The notes under the pieces are model-generated. The model was not told the origin of the DNA. It searched no databases and worked only from the letters and a program-made list of their open reading frames with translations. From NCBI RefSeq assembly GCF_003268655.1, contig NZ_CP029642.1:2108001-2172000 (forward strand): a DNA stretch of 64,000 nt, read 5' to 3'. The stretch is from Arthrobacter dokdonellae (lineage in GTDB: Bacteria; Actinomycetota; Actinomycetes; Actinomycetales; Micrococcaceae). This document shows, piece after piece, positions 16,243 to 24,021 of the stretch. A program made the translations under genes and the position numbers. The stretch's first letter is position 1. Every line of letters begins with the position of its first letter.

Positions 16243-19100
16243 TTCCGTTTGAGGGCACGGCTGGCGGCCTCGGTGCGGCTGGAGGCACCGAGTTTGCGCA
16301 TGATCGCGGAGACATGGACGCTGACGGTCTTGCCGCTGATGAACAGACGCTCGCCGATTTCGCGGTTGCTCAGCCCGTCGGCCACCAGCGCAAGGACCTG
16401 GCGTTCCCGGCCTGTCAGTTCGTCGTCGTTGGGGCGCTGGCGGGGCCCGTCCAGCGCGAGCCCCGCCTGTGCGGCAAAGTCGCCGCCCAGCTTCGCAACC
16501 AGGTGGGCGCCCAAGGCGTTGCCGCCGTCGACGGCGGCGCGGAGCGTGGCCGCCGCCTCCGTCCGGTGACCGGCGGCAAGTTGGGCCTGGCCGGTGCGGA
16601 GGCCGATGTAGTGGCGGAGGTGGGCCGGCAGCGCCGCCGCGTGGACACCGGCACGGTTCCACTCGGCCGGGTCGTCGCCGGTGCCCTGCGTCCCTCCCAA
16701 CTCAGCGTCATGGAGCGCCTGCCAGGCCCGGTGGGTGGGCCAGAATGAGTCCCTGGTGAGGACGGCACGCAGGCGCCGCTCGTCGTCGGCCGGACCCTGG
16801 ACACGGGCCCGGCGGAGGGCGGCCAGCACCCTGGCCGCGACGGCCAGCAGGGGCAGATCGTAGCCCGGCAGCGGCCTGAACGCGGGGCTGAGGATGAAGG
16901 AGGCCTCCTGCCATGCATGGTCCAGTTCGCCTTGTGCCCAGGCCAGTTCCGCGCTGAGGATCGCCAGGTGGAGCCGTGACTGCATTTCCACGCGCGCCAG
17001 CTCCCGCAACAGGGGTTGCCAGCGCCGGAAGAGCGTATCCGCCCCCACAATGTCCCCACCCCACAGTGTTGACCAGATCTTTGACCGCATGAGGTAGGCA
17101 TGGAAGGAACTCGGAGGGGAGAGCTGCAGGTTGCGTTCAAGCAGGGCGGCCGCGCGGCTCCAGTCACCCCGGGCAAACAAGGGTTCAACGGCGTTGGAGG
17201 AGAGCAGGGCGCCGGTGGTGCGCTCCACGCCGAGCTGGCGTGCGCGGGCAATGCCCGCCTCCGCGACCTCGATGGATTCGTTGTACAGGCCCAGCAGGTT
17301 CAAGGTGTCTGAATAGTTGACCCGGAAGCGCAGGAGCGCCTGGGCCTTGCCTTCGGCGAGGCCTTCGGCGGACTCCAGGTCCTCCCGGCCGCCGGCAACA
17401 TCGCCGGCGTTGATGCGGGACACGCCGCGCAGGTTGGCGGCCACGGAGCGCTCCTCGTCGTTTCCGGCGGCGGTGGCCAGGTTGAGTGCTTCCGTCGCCA
17501 CCGCGATTGCCTCGTCCAGCGTCCCGGCCAGCATGTACCGGGCCGCGAGCCAGTTCAGCAGCCTGGCGCGCAGGTTGTCATCTGTGTCGGGCGGGACCAG
17601 TTCGAGGGCCTGCAGGAGCAGTTCCTCGGATCCGGCCTTGGCGTTGAAGCCCAGGTACCGGGCCTGGTCGGCGAGCAGCCGTGCACGGGCGTGGCCCGTT
17701 GCTGCGGGCTCGCCTGCCGCGAGCCGGATGACGGCGAGGGAGCGTTCGCCGTCGCCGGCCAGGTTGTGGGCCTCGGCCGTGCGTCCCATGAGGCGGTATC
17801 GCGGCATTCCCGCGGCCTGTTCCGGCCTGTCGACGCTGTCCCAAAGCTCCAGGGCACGTTCTCCCATGCGGGCCGACGTCGTGTAGGCAAAGCTCCGCCA
17901 GGCCTCGCCCATGGCGGTCACGGAGGCTTTGAAGGTCTTGTCCGGAACATTGGCCGCGTCCCAGTGGTAGGCAACGGCGGCCGTGTCGCGGAGCGCCGGA
18001 TCCCCGGATTCCAGGGCCTGCGCGTAGCGGGTGTGGAACCGTGTGCGTTCGCCGGGCAGCAGGTCGGCATGGATGGCCTCCCGCAGCAGGGCATGCCGGA
18101 AGGTGTAGCTGTCCCCGTCGATTCCGATCAGGTTGGCCTGTTGCGCCAGACGGGCAGAGGCCTCAAAGTCGTCCAGGGTTCGATCGAACGCGCTCTCCGC
18201 CAGCAGGTGCGGCACGCACGTCCCGCCGGCGGCAATGACACGCAGGAAGTACTGGACGGGCTCGTCCATGCGCTCGTACCGGGCCAGCAGCAGGTCCCGC
18301 AGTGAAGACGGCAGTTCCGTGGCGGTGGCACAGCCGTCAACCCCCACCAGCTCCTCGACGAAGAACGGGATGCCATCGCTGCGGGACAGCACATTTTCCA
18401 CGAGCTCGTAGCTGGCGGGCGCTCCCGTGATCGCTTCAACCTGCTGGCGCACCTGGTCGCGGTCGAGCCGGCCGAGCTGGATGTTCTTGGCGTACCGGCC
18501 CCGTTCCACCTCGGCCAGAAACGCGCGCAGCGGGTGGCCGCGGTGCACGTCGTCGCTGCGGTACGTCATGACCAGCATGAACTGGCCACCGTCGAAGGCG
18601 CGCAGGATAAATCCCAGCACGGCCAGGGAGGATTCGTCCGCCCAATGCAGGTCCTCAACCACGACGACGGTTGGCAGGCTCTCCGCAGCCCGTTCCAGGA
18701 CAGTGCTGACCGCCTCCAGCACGAGGTTGGCCGTGGGGAGGGCCGGTTCCGCCGTGCCGGCTTCGGGAAGCAGGAGTGCCAGTGCGTCCCGGCCGGGGCC
18801 GGCCAGGTCCAGGAGTTCCGCGAGCCCGATTTCACTTGCGAGGGAGCGCAGCACCGCGGCGATGGGCGCGTAGGGAGCGGCCAGCGGCCCCAGGTCCACG
18901 CACTGGCCGGAGAGGACCCGGGCCGAAGCGGCGGTGCCGTGGAGAAACTCGCGCAACAGCCGGGTCTTGCCGAGGCCGGCCTCGCCGGCCACGACGACGG
19001 CCTGGGGCTTGCTCTGGAGCGCGAGCCCATAGGATTCCGCGAGCGCGCGCAGTTCTTCCTCGCGCCCGATCATGGTCCTGCTGGCCTGCGACGACTGCAT
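16239..19100 (-). CDS. LuxR family transcriptional regulator, large ATP-binding (LAL) type
   Basis: A 953-residue regulator of the LAL/MalT class, a STAND-type ATPase. The N-terminal IGREEEL opens the AAA domain. Walker A is VVAGEAGLGKTRLL (about residue 35) and Walker B is VVVVEDLHWADES (about 145). A long TPR-like helical region fills the middle. The C-terminal LuxR HTH is LTGRERQVLALVADGLSNRE. The inducer cannot be predicted. The start at 19100 (MQSSQASRT) is preceded by AGGA at 8 nt, while an alternative ATG at 19145 has no ribosome binding site. It follows a 71-codon gene by 41 nt and is probably cotranscribed with it. The stop codon lies inside the shared terminator hairpin. Confidence 0.9.
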   Translation of the reverse strand: MQSSQASRTMIGREEELRALAESYGLALQSKPQAVVVAGEAGLGKTRLLREFLHGTAASARVLSGQCVDLGPLAAPYAPIAAVLRSLASEIGLAELLDLAGPGRDALALLLPEAGTAEPALPTANLVLEAVSTVLERAAESLPTVVVVEDLHWADESSLAVLGFILRAFDGGQFMLVMTYRSDDVHRGHPLRAFLAEVERGRYAKNIQLGRLDRDQVRQQVEAITGAPASYELVENVLSRSDGIPFFVEELVGVDGCATATELPSSLRDLLLARYERMDEPVQYFLRVIAAGGTCVPHLLAESAFDRTLDDFEASARLAQQANLIGIDGDSYTFRHALLREAIHADLLPGERTRFHTRYAQALESGDPALRDTAAVAYHWDAANVPDKTFKASVTAMGEAWRSFAYTTSARMGERALELWDSVDRPEQAAGMPRYRLMGRTAEAHNLAGDGERSLAVIRLAAGEPAATGHARARLLADQARYLGFNAKAGSEELLLQALELVPPDTDDNLRARLLNWLAARYMLAGTLDEAIAVATEALNLATAAGNDEERSVAANLRGVSRINAGDVAGGREDLESAEGLAEGKAQALLRFRVNYSDTLNLLGLYNESIEVAEAGIARARQLGVERTTGALLSSNAVEPLFARGDWSRAAALLERNLQLSPPSSFHAYLMRSKIWSTLWGGDIVGADTLFRRWQPLLRELARVEMQSRLHLAILSAELAWAQGELDHAWQEASFILSPAFRPLPGYDLPLLAVAARVLAALRRARVQGPADDERRLRAVLTRDSFWPTHRAWQALHDAELGGTQGTGDDPAEWNRAGVHAAALPAHLRHYIGLRTGQAQLAAGHRTEAAATLRAAVDGGNALGAHLVAKLGGDFAAQAGLALDGPRQRPNDDELTGRERQVLALVADGLSNREIGERLFISGKTVSVHVSAIMRKLGASSRTEAASRALKRN

Positions 19101-19141
19101 GTATTCATCCTGCCACGCCGCGCGGCCGGGCAGCAGGGCCG

Positions 19142-19357
19142 TCATGCGTTGGAGTGGATCGCGGCACCCGGGGCGCCGGCGAGGCTGCCGCGGATGCGCG
19201 TCCGCAGCCGACGCCACAGCCGCTGCGTCACGGTCGGATTCCGCCGGAACCGTGGATCTGACCCGTCCGCGCCGCGCAGTAGCCTGCGGCGTTCCAGTGC
19301 CAGCGCCAGCTCGCGCTCGTTTTGCTGACGCGTCATGAGTGCCATGAAGTCGTTCAT
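19142..19357 (-). CDS. small basic protein upstream of the LAL regulator
   Basis: A 71-residue frame beginning MNDFMALMTRQQNERELALA has a good AAGGGGA ribosome binding site 8 nt before its ATG and GC-rich third positions. It encodes a predicted helical N-terminal half (NERELALALERRRLLRG) and a strongly basic middle (RRNPTVTQRLWRRLRTRIRG), with no membrane segment. It ends 41 nt before the regulator start, suggesting an operon. It could be a regulator partner or a leader; no family was recognised. Confidence 0.55.
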   Translation of the reverse strand: MNDFMALMTRQQNERELALALERRRLLRGADGSDPRFRRNPTVTQRLWRRLRTRIRGSLAGAPGAAIHSNA

Positions 19358-19771
19358 TGCCGTCCCCTTGCCTGAGAAGTTCCTTGTTTGATGACTCCAT
19401 CCTTCGCCGTTGGGGATCCCACAGCATCGGGCAGATGCCTTATTTACGGGCCGATCCAGGGAGGCATGTGCGGCTAAGGCGCCTTAGCCGGCAACGCTGG
19501 CCCTGCTCCAAGCGGCGGGAGGGAATCAGGGACAAAAACGGCCCTGGTAGCAGCGGGAACCCGCGGTGGCGTACTGACCAGACGGCTGAACGCCATTGGC
19601 CGCCCGGGGCAGCCGTCAGCGCCCTGACGGAGGCTTTTCAAGACAACGTGCAGGTCTTTCTCTTTTCGGCCTGGAGCGGTTGCCCCCGGCCGAGGTTCCG
19701 GACGAGCAGCGGGTGGGGGCCGGCGTCGTGCGGTCCAGTGTCGCATCCAGGCACATGGTGCGGGCACAAAA
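19358..19771. other. intergenic region upstream of the LAL operon
   Basis: About 415 bp without a convincing gene. An open frame on the plus strand (19357-19848) lacks a ribosome binding site and GC-biased third positions. The notable element is a 20-bp palindrome at 19471-19490; the LAL-operon promoter must also lie here. Confidence 0.5.
19471..19490. promoter_or_regulatory. 20-bp perfect palindrome, candidate operator
   Basis: CGGCTAAGGCGCCTTAGCCG is self-complementary across all 20 bases and lies about 115 bp upstream of the small gene that leads the LAL operon. It has no loop, so it fits a dimeric protein-binding site better than a terminator. Confidence 0.45.
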
Positions 19772-19802
19772 ATGAGGGCCCCGAAATCATCGGGACCCTC
19801 AT
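19772..19802 (-). terminator. terminator of the DUF7455 gene
   Basis: A 13-position stem with one mismatch and a 5-nt loop is followed on the minus strand by a run of Ts. This makes it the most canonical intrinsic terminator in the window. Confidence 0.8.
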
Positions 19803-19815
19803 GAAGCGATCAAGG

Positions 19816-20040
19816 CTAGTCGACGGAAACGGGGGCCTTTTCGTTTAGGCGGGACGTTTCGTCGTGCCATTCCGAAGCAAGCGGCTTCAGTGAAACCTCC
19901 ACGGAGCGGGCGTGGTGTCCGCAAAAAAGCAGTTCGCCTCCGGAGGATTCCAGGACAACCCGTACATAGGCTTGTGCACCACAACGGTCGCAGCGGTCCA
20001 GCGTGCTCAGCTCGCGGCTGGCAATGGCGGTGGTAGTCAT
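19816..20040 (-). CDS. DUF7455 zinc-ribbon protein
   Basis: A 74-residue protein with a compact zinc-binding arrangement: CDRCGAQ in the middle and CGHH about 23 residues later. This is typical of the small DUF7455 proteins found beside sigA/gyrB-type genes in actinobacteria. The function is unknown; a nucleic-acid or RNA-polymerase contact is possible but unproven. Two adjacent ATGs (20041-20043 and 20038-20040) follow AAGGAGG; the second has the better 5-nt spacing. It is divergent from parE and has its own strong terminator. Confidence 0.85.
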   Translation of the reverse strand: MTTTAIASRELSTLDRCDRCGAQAYVRVVLESSGGELLFCGHHARSVEVSLKPLASEWHDETSRLNEKAPVSVD

Positions 20041-20255
20041 CATGGCCTCCTTCTCTAGTTCCTGTACTTCATACAACCATCAATTCCGTGCCGGCCGTGC
20101 CTGCCACGGCGCACTTTCGCTAACCGCGTAGCCCGCGGACCTGCGGCATGCCTGTCCGCGGCGGCGCCCGCCAGGCGTTAACCTTGAGTGGGCGCGCCTT
20201 CTTTGCAGCGCGGGCCCGCACCGCACCAGTCACAGTCACAAGGAGCCAGCCAGCC

Positions 20256-22367
20256 GTGGCACGAATGAATTCCGATTACAGCGCCCGCCACCTCTCCGTG
20301 CTGGAGGGGCTGGAGGCCGTTCGGAAGCGCCCCGGCATGTACATCGGCTCCACGGACTCCCGCGGCCTCATGCACTGCCTGTGGGAGATCATTGACAACT
20401 CCGTGGACGAGGCCTTGGCAGGCTACGGACAGGACATCAAGGTGATCCTGCATAAGGACAACTCGGTGGAAGTGCACGACGACGGCCGCGGCATCCCCGT
20501 GGACGTCGAACCAAAGACCGGGCTCACCGGGTTGGAGGTGGTGCTGACCAAGCTCCACGCCGGCGGCAAGTTCGGCGGCACGTCCTACGCCGCGTCCGGC
20601 GGGCTGCACGGGGTCGGCGCAAGCGTGGTCAACGCCCTGTCCGCCCGCATGGACGCCCAGGTGGACCGCGGCGGCAAGACGTACCAGATGAGCTTCCGGC
20701 GCGGCGAGCCGGGCCACTTCAAGGACTCGGGCAAGTCCGCCGGACCCGACGTGGAGTTCACCCCGTTCACCGAAAAGTCCAGCCTGGACGTGGTGGGCAC
20801 CACCAAACGCGGTGTCACCGGCACCCGGATCCGCTACTGGGCCGACCGGCAGATCTTCACCCCCGACGCGAAGTTTTCCTACGAGGAGCTGGTCTCCCGC
20901 GCCCGCCAGACCTCCTTCCTGGTCCCAGGGTTGAAGATCACCGTCCGTGACGAACGCCGCGTTCCCGGCTCGCCCGGCGAGTTCGCCTCCCACGAGGAAG
21001 TGTTCCACCACGACGGCGGCATCTCCGAGTTTGTCGACTTCCTTTCCGTGGGCGGTTCAGTCACCGACATCTGGCGCCTGCAGGGCCATGGCACCTTCAC
21101 CGAAACCGTCCCCGTCCTCAACGCCTCCGGGCACCTGGAAAGCACCGCCGTCGAGCGGGACTGCGAGGTGGACATTGCCCTTCGCTGGGGCGTCGGCTAC
21201 GACACCACCATGCGCAGCTTCGTGAACATCATCGCGACGCCCAAGGGCGGGCGGCACCAGGAGGGCTTTGAGCAGGCCCTGCTGAAGACGTTCCGGAAAG
21301 TAGTGGAGGCCAACGCCCGCAAGCTCAAAGCGGGCAACGACAAGATTGAAAAGGACGACGTCATGGCGGGCATGACCGCCGTGCTCACCGTCCGTCTGGC
21401 CGAGCCCCAGTTTGAGGGCCAGACGAAGGAGATCCTGGGCACTCCCGCCGTCAAGGCCATTGTGGCCAAGGTGGTGGAAAGGGAACTCAAGGCCAAGCTC
21501 GAATCCACGGCGCGCGGTGAGAAGATCCAGGCCGCCACCCTGCTGGAAAAAGTGGTCTCGGAGATGAAGTCGCGCATCTCGGCCCGCGTGCACAAGGAGA
21601 CCCAGCGGCGCAAGAACGCGCTGGAAACCTCCTCACTGCCTACCAAGCTGGCCGACTGCCGCAGCAACGACGTCAAAAAGAGCGAGCTGTTCATCGTGGA
21701 GGGCGACAGCGCCCTGGGCACGGCGAAGCTGGCCAGGTCCTCGGACTTCCAGGCGCTGCTGCCGATCCGCGGCAAGATCCTCAACGTCCAAAAGGCATCG
21801 GTCGGGGACATGCTGGCCAACGCCGAATGCGCCGCTCTCATCCAGGTGGTGGGTGCCGGCTCCGGCCGCAGCTTCGACCTGGAGGCGGCACGCTACGGCA
21901 AGGTCATCCTGATGACGGACGCCGACGTTGACGGCGCCCACATCCGCACCCTGCTGCTGACCCTGTTCTTCCGTTACATGCGTCCCATGATCGACGCCGG
22001 CAACGTGTACGCGGCCGTCCCGCCGCTGCACCGGGTCGAGATCGTTCACGCCGGCTCCAAGGCCAACGAGATGGTCTACACGTATTCGGAAAAGGAGCTC
22101 CACGGGCTGCTGGCGAAGCTGGAAAAGTCCGGCAAAGCCTACAAGAAACCGATCCAGCGCTACAAGGGTCTGGGCGAGATGGACGCCGAGCAGCTGGCCG
22201 AGACCACCATGGACCCGCGCCACCGCATGCTGCGCCGGGTCACCAGCGCCGACGCCGACCGTGCCGAACATACCTTTGAGCTGCTCATGGGCGCCGAGGT
22301 GGCCCCGCGCAAGGAATTCATTGTGGCCGGCAGCGAACATCTGGACGCGGACCGCATCGACGCGTAA
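20256..22367 (+). CDS. parE: DNA topoisomerase IV subunit B
   Basis: ATPase subunit of a type IIA topoisomerase. The GHKL ATP site shows DNSVDEALAGYG and GLHGVGASVVNALS. The TOPRIM domain shows FIVEGDSALGTAKLARS and MTDADVDGAHIRTLLLTLFF, and the C-terminus shows YKGLGEMDAEQLAETTMDP. The start is GTG at 20256, with AAGGAG 10 nt upstream, giving 703 residues; a further in-frame ATG at 20148 has no support. It is called ParE rather than GyrB because of its position near sigA with a parC-like gene about 12 kb away, as in Streptomyces, where gyrBA lies near the origin. A phylogeny would settle this. Confidence 0.88.
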   Translation: MARMNSDYSARHLSVLEGLEAVRKRPGMYIGSTDSRGLMHCLWEIIDNSVDEALAGYGQDIKVILHKDNSVEVHDDGRGIPVDVEPKTGLTGLEVVLTKLHAGGKFGGTSYAASGGLHGVGASVVNALSARMDAQVDRGGKTYQMSFRRGEPGHFKDSGKSAGPDVEFTPFTEKSSLDVVGTTKRGVTGTRIRYWADRQIFTPDAKFSYEELVSRARQTSFLVPGLKITVRDERRVPGSPGEFASHEEVFHHDGGISEFVDFLSVGGSVTDIWRLQGHGTFTETVPVLNASGHLESTAVERDCEVDIALRWGVGYDTTMRSFVNIIATPKGGRHQEGFEQALLKTFRKVVEANARKLKAGNDKIEKDDVMAGMTAVLTVRLAEPQFEGQTKEILGTPAVKAIVAKVVERELKAKLESTARGEKIQAATLLEKVVSEMKSRISARVHKETQRRKNALETSSLPTKLADCRSNDVKKSELFIVEGDSALGTAKLARSSDFQALLPIRGKILNVQKASVGDMLANAECAALIQVVGAGSGRSFDLEAARYGKVILMTDADVDGAHIRTLLLTLFFRYMRPMIDAGNVYAAVPPLHRVEIVHAGSKANEMVYTYSEKELHGLLAKLEKSGKAYKKPIQRYKGLGEMDAEQLAETTMDPRHRMLRRVTSADADRAEHTFELLMGAEVAPRKEFIVAGSEHLDADRIDA

Positions 22368-22375
22368 CACCCACC

Positions 22376-22506
22376 GACGCTCCTGCAGGTCCGGGGCTTG
22401 ATTTCACGACGCTCCTGCAGGTCCGGGGCTTGATTTCACGACGCTCCTGCACCTGGTGAGCGAGCGTCGGGGAAACGTGCTCCGCAACTCAGCGAGCGTC
22501 GGAGGG
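22376..22506. repeat. 32-bp tandem repeat with inverted partners (convergent intergenic element)
   Basis: Two exact 32-bp copies (22376-22407 and 22408-22439) and a truncated third copy (22440-22451) each start GACGCTCCTGCA. Two inverted partners containing GAGCGTCGG follow, so several alternative hairpins can form. It lies between convergent parE and the M56 gene and probably ends both transcripts. A related copy is at 62736-62758. Confidence 0.65.
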
Positions 22507-22511
22507 GGCGG

Positions 22512-23462
22512 TCAGGAGAACAGGCCGGGCACCAGCAGCAGCGCAGTGGGCACAGCCAGCAGCAGCAGCGCCGCGGCCACCACCGCCGCCTGCAGGCCAG
22601 GGCCCAGCGGGGGAGCCGGGGTGAGGAGCCTGCCGAGCCGGGCCGACGTCGTCTCCGGGGTGTCAATGTGGTGCCCCGCCGCGTCCACCAGGGACGCGGC
22701 CGGCAGCCTTGCCGGGCCGCTCGCGACCAGGGCGATGGCCGTGACCAGGGTGGACTTGCCGACCGAACGCAGGGCGACGTCGTCGGCCATGATTTCAATG
22801 AGCGACGAGACGGCGCGCTGGGCCAGCCGGGACGTGGGCAGCCACGGCAGCGCCGAGCGCCAGGCCGCAAAGGCCCACAACAGCAGGTGGTGGCGCTGGG
22901 CCAGGTGCGTCTGCTCGTGCAGGAGCACGGCGCGCAGTTCCTCGGGGGAGAGCAGCGTCATCAGTCCGTCGGAAAGGACCGTCACCGAGCGGGAGCCGCC
23001 CGGCAGGCAATAGGCGACGGGTGCCTCATGGTTGATGACGAGGGTGTCGGGGCGGTCGCCGGCAGGGGAGCTGAGCAGGTTGAGCAGGTCCCGGTGGCGG
23101 CGCCGCTGGCGGTTGATGCGGAAATACGTCAGCCACAGCGTGAACACGAGGTGGACGGAAAGCAGGGCCGCAGCGCTGAGCGCGAAGGCGTGAAGCAGGC
23201 CCAGGTTGTCCAGGGACTCACGGCCGGTGACGATGCGCAGCAGCCCGTGCAGCCCGGCCGCGAGGTTGTCCCCCAGCGGCACGATGCCGTAGCAGAGCAT
23301 CGCGCCGATCATGGAGAGCCCGCCGGCCAGGGCGATGGACTGCCAGAGCACCATGGCCGGAAAGGGGGCCCTGGCGGGCCACTGGGCGCGCGACAACAGC
23401 ACGGGCACCGGCCATGCAAGTGTGACGGCCAGGCCCGCGAGGAACCACGAGCTCCAGAACAT
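22512..23462 (-). CDS. M56 family (BlaR1-like) membrane metallopeptidase
   Basis: Integral-membrane zinc peptidase of the BlaR1/MecR1 family. The hydrophobic N-terminal segment FWSSWFLAGLAVTLAWPVPVLL and several further membrane spans surround the catalytic HEQTH in LLHEQTHLAQRHH (about residue 182). At 316 residues it lacks the penicillin-binding sensor domain of true BlaR1, so the signal it senses is unknown. Family knowledge suggests it cleaves the adjacent BlaI repressor. It lies 39 nt downstream of blaI. Its ATG is preceded by TAGCGT at 6 nt with no ribosome binding site, suggesting an additional leaderless transcript. Confidence 0.87.
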   Translation of the reverse strand: MFWSSWFLAGLAVTLAWPVPVLLSRAQWPARAPFPAMVLWQSIALAGGLSMIGAMLCYGIVPLGDNLAAGLHGLLRIVTGRESLDNLGLLHAFALSAAALLSVHLVFTLWLTYFRINRQRRRHRDLLNLLSSPAGDRPDTLVINHEAPVAYCLPGGSRSVTVLSDGLMTLLSPEELRAVLLHEQTHLAQRHHLLLWAFAAWRSALPWLPTSRLAQRAVSSLIEIMADDVALRSVGKSTLVTAIALVASGPARLPAASLVDAAGHHIDTPETTSARLGRLLTPAPPLGPGLQAAVVAAALLLLAVPTALLLVPGLFS

Positions 23463-23468
23463 GTCTTA

Positions 23469-23474
23469 ACGCTA
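23469..23474 (-). promoter_or_regulatory. candidate -10 element of leaderless M56 mRNA
   Basis: TAGCGT on the minus strand ends 6 nt before the ATG at 23462, in the blaI-M56 gap. Confidence 0.3.
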
Positions 23475-23501
23475 CCGTCTGCGCAGTGGCGACCGGGACT
23501 G

Positions 23502-23870
23502 CTAGTCGCGCCCCAGCAGCTTGCGCAGGGTCGCCGCTTCGCCCTCGCTGACCGTGCCGATGAAGCGCGCCAGCACGGCCTCGCGGTCCGGCGCGGAGCC
23601 CAGCACTTCAAGCATGAGTTCGGCCGTGTGGTCGGCGCGGCTCGTCACGGCGCGGTAGCGGTGCGGGCGGATGGAGCGCTCACGCTCCACCAGTCCTTTT
23701 TTCTCCAGCCGCGACAGCACCGTCAAGACGGTGGTGACGGCCAGTGGCCGCGCGTCTGCCCCCGACGACCGCTGTGAAAGCAGGTCGCGGAGGGCGTTGG
23801 CCGTAATGGCCTCGGGATGTTCCCACAAAAGATCCATCACGGCCCGTTCCAGGTCCCCAAGTGTAGCCAT
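23502..23870 (-). CDS. blaI: BlaI/MecI/CopY family transcriptional repressor
   Basis: A 122-residue winged-helix repressor. It begins LGDLERAVMDLLWEHPEAITA, as in BlaI proteins, followed by the recognition-helix region TTVLTVLSRLEKKGLVER and the wing HRYRAV. The C-terminal dimerisation helices (HTAELMLEVLGSAPDREAVLARF) contain the region where M56 proteases cut. An AAGGAT ribosome binding site precedes the ATG. It is divergently transcribed from cydA across a 151-bp gap holding two identical dyads, which makes both its own promoter and the cyd operon plausible targets. The symbol reflects family membership, not a proven role in beta-lactam resistance. Confidence 0.92.
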   Translation of the reverse strand: MATLGDLERAVMDLLWEHPEAITANALRDLLSQRSSGADARPLAVTTVLTVLSRLEKKGLVERERSIRPHRYRAVTSRADHTAELMLEVLGSAPDREAVLARFIGTVSEGEAATLRKLLGRD

Positions 23871-23924
23871 GCCCGATCCTTCATTTATATGGTGCCAAGT
23901 TGTTCAAACTCTAATGTACAGGTT

Positions 23925-23954
23925 TTGACAGCAATGTTCTACACAGGGTAGAAC
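23925..23954 (+). promoter_or_regulatory. candidate cydA promoter
   Basis: TTGACA (23925-23930) is an exact -35 consensus. At 18-bp spacing lies TAGAAC (23949-23954), a plausible -10. The -10 is inside the first dyad, so a bound repressor would block it. Confidence 0.4.
23936..23954. promoter_or_regulatory. dyad operator 1 (TTCTAC-N5-GTAGAA)
   Basis: Seven-base arms GTTCTAC and GTAGAAC are separated by ACAGG. The centre is 24 bp from that of dyad 2. Confidence 0.55.
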
Positions 23955-23960
23955 TTAAAT

Positions 23961-23977
23961 TTCTACGAGTTGTAGAA
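23961..23977. promoter_or_regulatory. dyad operator 2 (TTCTAC-N5-GTAGAA)
   Basis: The same six-base arms with a GAGTT spacer repeat the first dyad exactly in the arms. Spaced dyads of this type, rich in TAC/GTA, resemble BlaI/MecI operators. Confidence 0.55.
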
Positions 23978-24021
23978 TTTGAGGAATCGGCACTTCACGG
24001 ATCGTGGATTGAGGGAAGTTG

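Noticed and set aside
19357-19848. Plus-strand open frame between the LAL operon and the DUF7455 gene
   Set aside because: No ribosome binding site or GC-biased third positions; it covers a palindrome and a terminator of the opposite strand.
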